Assembly: GCA_036852015.1 (NCBI GenBank) | Contig: JAANDG010000380.1 | Location: forward strand, 62,001-126,000 | Source: Pelodera strongyloides | Lineage: Eukaryota > Nematoda > Chromadorea > Rhabditida > Rhabditidae | Reading direction: 5' to 3' | DNA length: 64,000 bases | Shown here: in pieces, positions 61,201-64,000 of the stretch | Numbering within the stretch: the first letter of the stretch is position 1 | How the letters are laid out: the number at the start of each line of letters is the position of its first letter | Program-made: the position numbers and the translations under genes | Notes under the pieces: generated by a model | Databases searched by the model: none | Seen by the model: only the letters and a program-made list of their open reading frames with translations | What the model was told of the DNA's origin: nothing

Positions 61201-63991
61201 TCATCTCAATTCGAGATCCGCTTCCGTGTTCAATTGTATATATCCAGTTCCGTTCCTGTCCAATCCCAATTCACTCTCGGCCAGTGGATTATTGAACGTC
61301 ATTGGCTCTTGTCCAAGTATCGATTGATCCTCAGGAGTATTGATCGAAAACAGTCGAATGACAAACATAATTGTGAAGAAATGGCCAAAGAGAGAAATGA
61401 TTTCAACTGAAAATAACAATCATTAATTAAAGATTCATGATCCCAGACCCAGATTTTCCGATATACAATTTACCAGACGGCTATCGCCGCCTGAGGCGAC
61501 TTTCAAAGTCTAAGATGAAGGAACATTAGTGAGCACACTTAAAGCGAAATGCCAGCCTCTTTGGAAAATTTGCATATGATAAGCAAATCCTATGTATCCT
61601 ATGCTAATTTTGCGCGATTGACGTGGACGATCGCGCAAAATTAGCATAGGATACATAGGATTTGCTTATCATATGCAAATTTTCCAAAGGGGCTAGCATT
61701 TCGCTTTAATATGTGAAACGTTTGCAACGTATCTTGAAAAATCATGAAATAAAATTCGAATTTCGCTTGCTCAAGTCGGGGCTTCGGCTCTCCTTTTATA
61801 GCCATTAGATATTCAAATTTTCGCTGCGTTCACGCGCGGCTTCAAATTTAAAAAAGTAAACTGTTCTCCTTTATATAATAAGATAATTTTTGGTAGAAGT
61901 AACAGACCGCAGTGATGTATTTTCCAGGGAATTGTGTATATATCTCCTGTTCCTCGATAGTCCAATTGGGATAGAATCTCGGCGAATCGCACACAACTTA
62001 TCAATAGAAGAGCTGTGTAGGACAACGGGTGACGAGATAAGTTCTCGGAAACCAGGATCTAAACTTGGGATTTCATCAGCAATATAATACTATAACACAT
62101 GCAGTACATATGTACTCTCCGAAAAAAATACATCGAAATAACTAGTTCGCATCATAAAAAGGAGAGTAGTATTCGTTCCTTTGAATTTTGTTCACTTAGC
62201 GAAAGGCACGATAATTTTTCAATTTTGTAGAACTTTCCACTAATTTTGAAAGATTTAACAATTCTGTGGTTTTATTATGCAAATTCCCACCTGATATAAC
62301 GGGAACACAGTCAAAGAAATGGCCAGTGATATATGATATAATGATGAATAAATAATAATAACTGGGTGTGAAATCACTTTGTCCCGCAAAAATGAGACAA
62401 TTGTTGTGACGAGAAGAATTAGAGCACAAGAGGCAAGTATCACACCGATCGTCTAAAATATGTGAGACATTAGGCTCCACTGAGGAAACTTGGAAGGTGC
62501 GCGGCCTACACTGCGCCCGAAATGGGTGGGCCGCCGTGTGTGGGCCCACCCATCTTTTGTAGGCCGCGCACCAGCCATATGCCGGCCGCGCACGCGCCAA
62601 AGTATCGCGTTATCATTAGGGAAGTTTGGGGGATATCGGCTTGACATATTTCTTCAACATCCACAGTGGATGACTTTCCAGACTGGAAATTACTGAAGGA
62701 AAATAAAGAAAACTCATAGACACTTAGAAAAAAGTAATAAAAAGATGAAAAGGGTAGTAATGAAAATACGCACTCGAATATAAACTTCGTATTTCTTCGC
62801 GTTGCTTTCATTTTGCTGTTCCACACTGTTTGATTGAATATGACTGACCCTGAAAAGTTTTGTGTCATTCTATTAAAAATATAAAATTTCCTAGCGCAAA
62901 CATCAAAAACAATGCAAGATCTGACAAGACAAGAAAAAAAATCAGTGCACATGGTTGAGGCTAACCTTCGTGACCCACTACCAATATTGCAGGCTTGATA
63001 AAATGAATAAAATATTATTTGAGTAAATAATACCTGAGGACTACGACCGTTATAAATAACGACATAAAAAGTACGATGAAGTTGACCAATGCTTCCACTA
63101 AGTGGAGGCGAGCTCCTTCTGGAAATAATCATCTTTATTGGTGTCAAAATTCTTCCATAATGACGGGTCTTATGTAGAAAATCAACGATCGACCGAGTTG
63201 AAGACCCTGACAATTTGTCAAAACTGCAGGAACAAAATACTAAAAGCAATATAGCTGTCGGTTTCTGAAGCATACTTTGGACAACTGCGTTCCCTATGCT
63301 GCATGCAAATGAATATAATTAGATTGAAAAATGGTGCGGTGCTGCGCAGATATTTGCATGGGAGTACATCGTCCAGCATACATTTCAACCACCGTGTTAT
63401 ATCACTTCAATGAAGATTTATACGTGCAACCACCTCACCTACAGTGACCGTTTGTGCGCAACTCGAACTGGTCGAAAAGAATAAATCACACAATTGTTCT
63501 CCAAAATAATGATTAGTTGATAGATAAATGTAGGAGAGAAGGGCAAATACAGTGGAATTTATTGACAACAGAGACACCGTCAGACTGAAATGGATATATA
63601 AAGGCAAGGAATTGATCTAAACAATAATAAAAATTATTCTAGAATACCAAAAGTTGTGTGTTTACGCTGAGGAACGCATTTATTCTGCCGGGACTTTATA
63701 GGAATATTGCTTGCGAATAACTGCTCTCATTTTGGACTTCATACAGTGCGATTTTAGGCCGTGATTACTTTCCACAAATAATTCAGAATGCCTGAGACTG
63801 AGCCTTTCAGTATTTAAATACTGTAGAAAATTAAAGTAAAGCCAGATTTTGATTGTTTTACTGAATACTAACCATGCAGGAAGAGTGAACGCTGAAAGAG
63901 AGGGATTCGACGTCAAAACACAGAAAATAGCGGAGATAATGAGAAGAAAAGGAGTCTTCTGCTCGGAGCCGTGAAATAGACGATAGAACAT
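61201..63991 (-). CDS. Unresolved multi-pass membrane protein, 5' end beyond the window
   Basis: Several minus-strand exons with good splice sites encode hydrophobic helices. From the right: 63991-63873 (EQKTPFLLIISAIFCVLTSN, signal-anchor-like), 63584-63439 (LTVSLLSINSTVFALLSYIY), 63118-63034 (VEALVNFIVLFMSLFITVVV), 62452-62291 (GVILASCALILLVTTIVSFL, then HPVIIIYSSLYHISLAISLT) and 61406-61201 (IISLFGHFFTIMFVIRLF, then a polar tail ending NTEADLELR before the stop). The exons are individually convincing but not all phases could be joined; connecting exons are missing. The paired helices around FLRDK…HPVI vaguely recall 7TM receptors, but no family signature such as the Frizzled KTxxxW was found. 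A GC-rich palindrome sits in one intron. Confidence 0.4.
61539..61709. mobile_element. TTAA-flanked palindromic MITE, copy 2
   Basis: Bounded by TTAA (61539-61542 and 61706-61709) with termini TTAAAGCGAAATGC. The two arms, about 80 bp each, are almost perfect reverse complements meeting near 61620-61630 (GCGCGATTGACGTGGACGAT). It shares its terminal sequence with the element at 501-680 but has a different interior. Confidence 0.85.
62499..62571. repeat. GC-rich inverted repeat in an intron of the membrane-protein gene
   Basis: GCGCGGCCTACA at about 62499 is answered by TGTAGGCCGCGC near 62560-62571, and inner GTGGGC/GCCCAC motifs also pair. The block is much more GC-rich than its surroundings and is probably part of a small foldback element extending to about 62600. 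Confidence 0.6.
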
Positions 63992-64000
63992 CTGAAAAGA

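Noticed and set aside
61201..62452. Frizzled-family receptor
   Set aside because: One exon pair of helices resembles Frizzled TM1-TM2 spacing, but there is no cysteine-rich domain and no KTxxxW motif in the C-terminal exon.
62506..63273. 255-codon minus-strand open frame read as one protein
   Set aside because: It passes through sequences that look like several introns with acceptors and donors, and the better hydrophobic exons lie in other frames. It includes the GC-rich palindrome as coding sequence.

Overview
The window is eukaryotic DNA, almost certainly from a nematode. It carries compact multi-exon genes with short GT-AG introns. The best-resolved genes are RPB5 (RNA polymerase subunit), mitochondrial ribosomal protein L13, a CREBZF-type bZIP factor and an FBXO9-type F-box protein. 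The right half holds a cluster of genes whose proteins match the pattern of the nematode-restricted SXP/RAL-2 (DUF148, Ani s 5-like) family. No prokaryotic genes, rRNA, intact tRNA genes or CRISPR arrays were seen. The exact species cannot be named from the sequence.

Layout. 1-7.2 kb (minus strand): mrpl-13 followed by rpb-5, both fully reconstructed from in-phase exons, with several palindromic insertions in introns and flanks. 8-15.2 kb (plus strand): a short unidentified coding chain, a complete CREBZF-like bZIP gene, and about 1 kb downstream a second, more tentative bZIP/coiled-coil gene. 16.1-31.7 kb: one uninterrupted 15.7-kb array of a 71-bp satellite whose monomer contains a perfect 11-bp inverted repeat. 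Its central part (about 22.3-29.5 kb) is full of small indels.

32-60 kb: the SXP/RAL-2 cluster. Gene A is a single-module gene. It is followed by the F-box gene and then by five tandem three-module paralogues (B-F) at about 38.8, 43.4, 46.8, 51.5 and 57.1 kb. Every module has the same geometry: two Cys 126 residues apart, with a phase-0 intron 49 residues after the first Cys. In B-F a Thr/Pro-rich, mucin-like array of 7-residue units separates modules 2 and 3 and varies strongly in length. E is intact. B, C and D carry frameshifts. F has lost its TATA box and almost all of exon 1. Each paralogue has a TATA box and GATA-type sites, and downstream of C, D and E (partly B and F) lies a second promoter-like block resembling the gene A promoter but with no coding sequence attached. 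A short LTR retroelement without gag-pol, itself containing a tRNA-derived SINE, is inserted between E and F.

60-64 kb: mostly non-coding sequence with a CT microsatellite, a TTAA-flanked palindromic element, and minus-strand exons of an unresolved multi-pass membrane protein that runs off the right edge. The indel pattern in the satellite core and in B-D may partly be assembly error, so pseudogene calls there are provisional.
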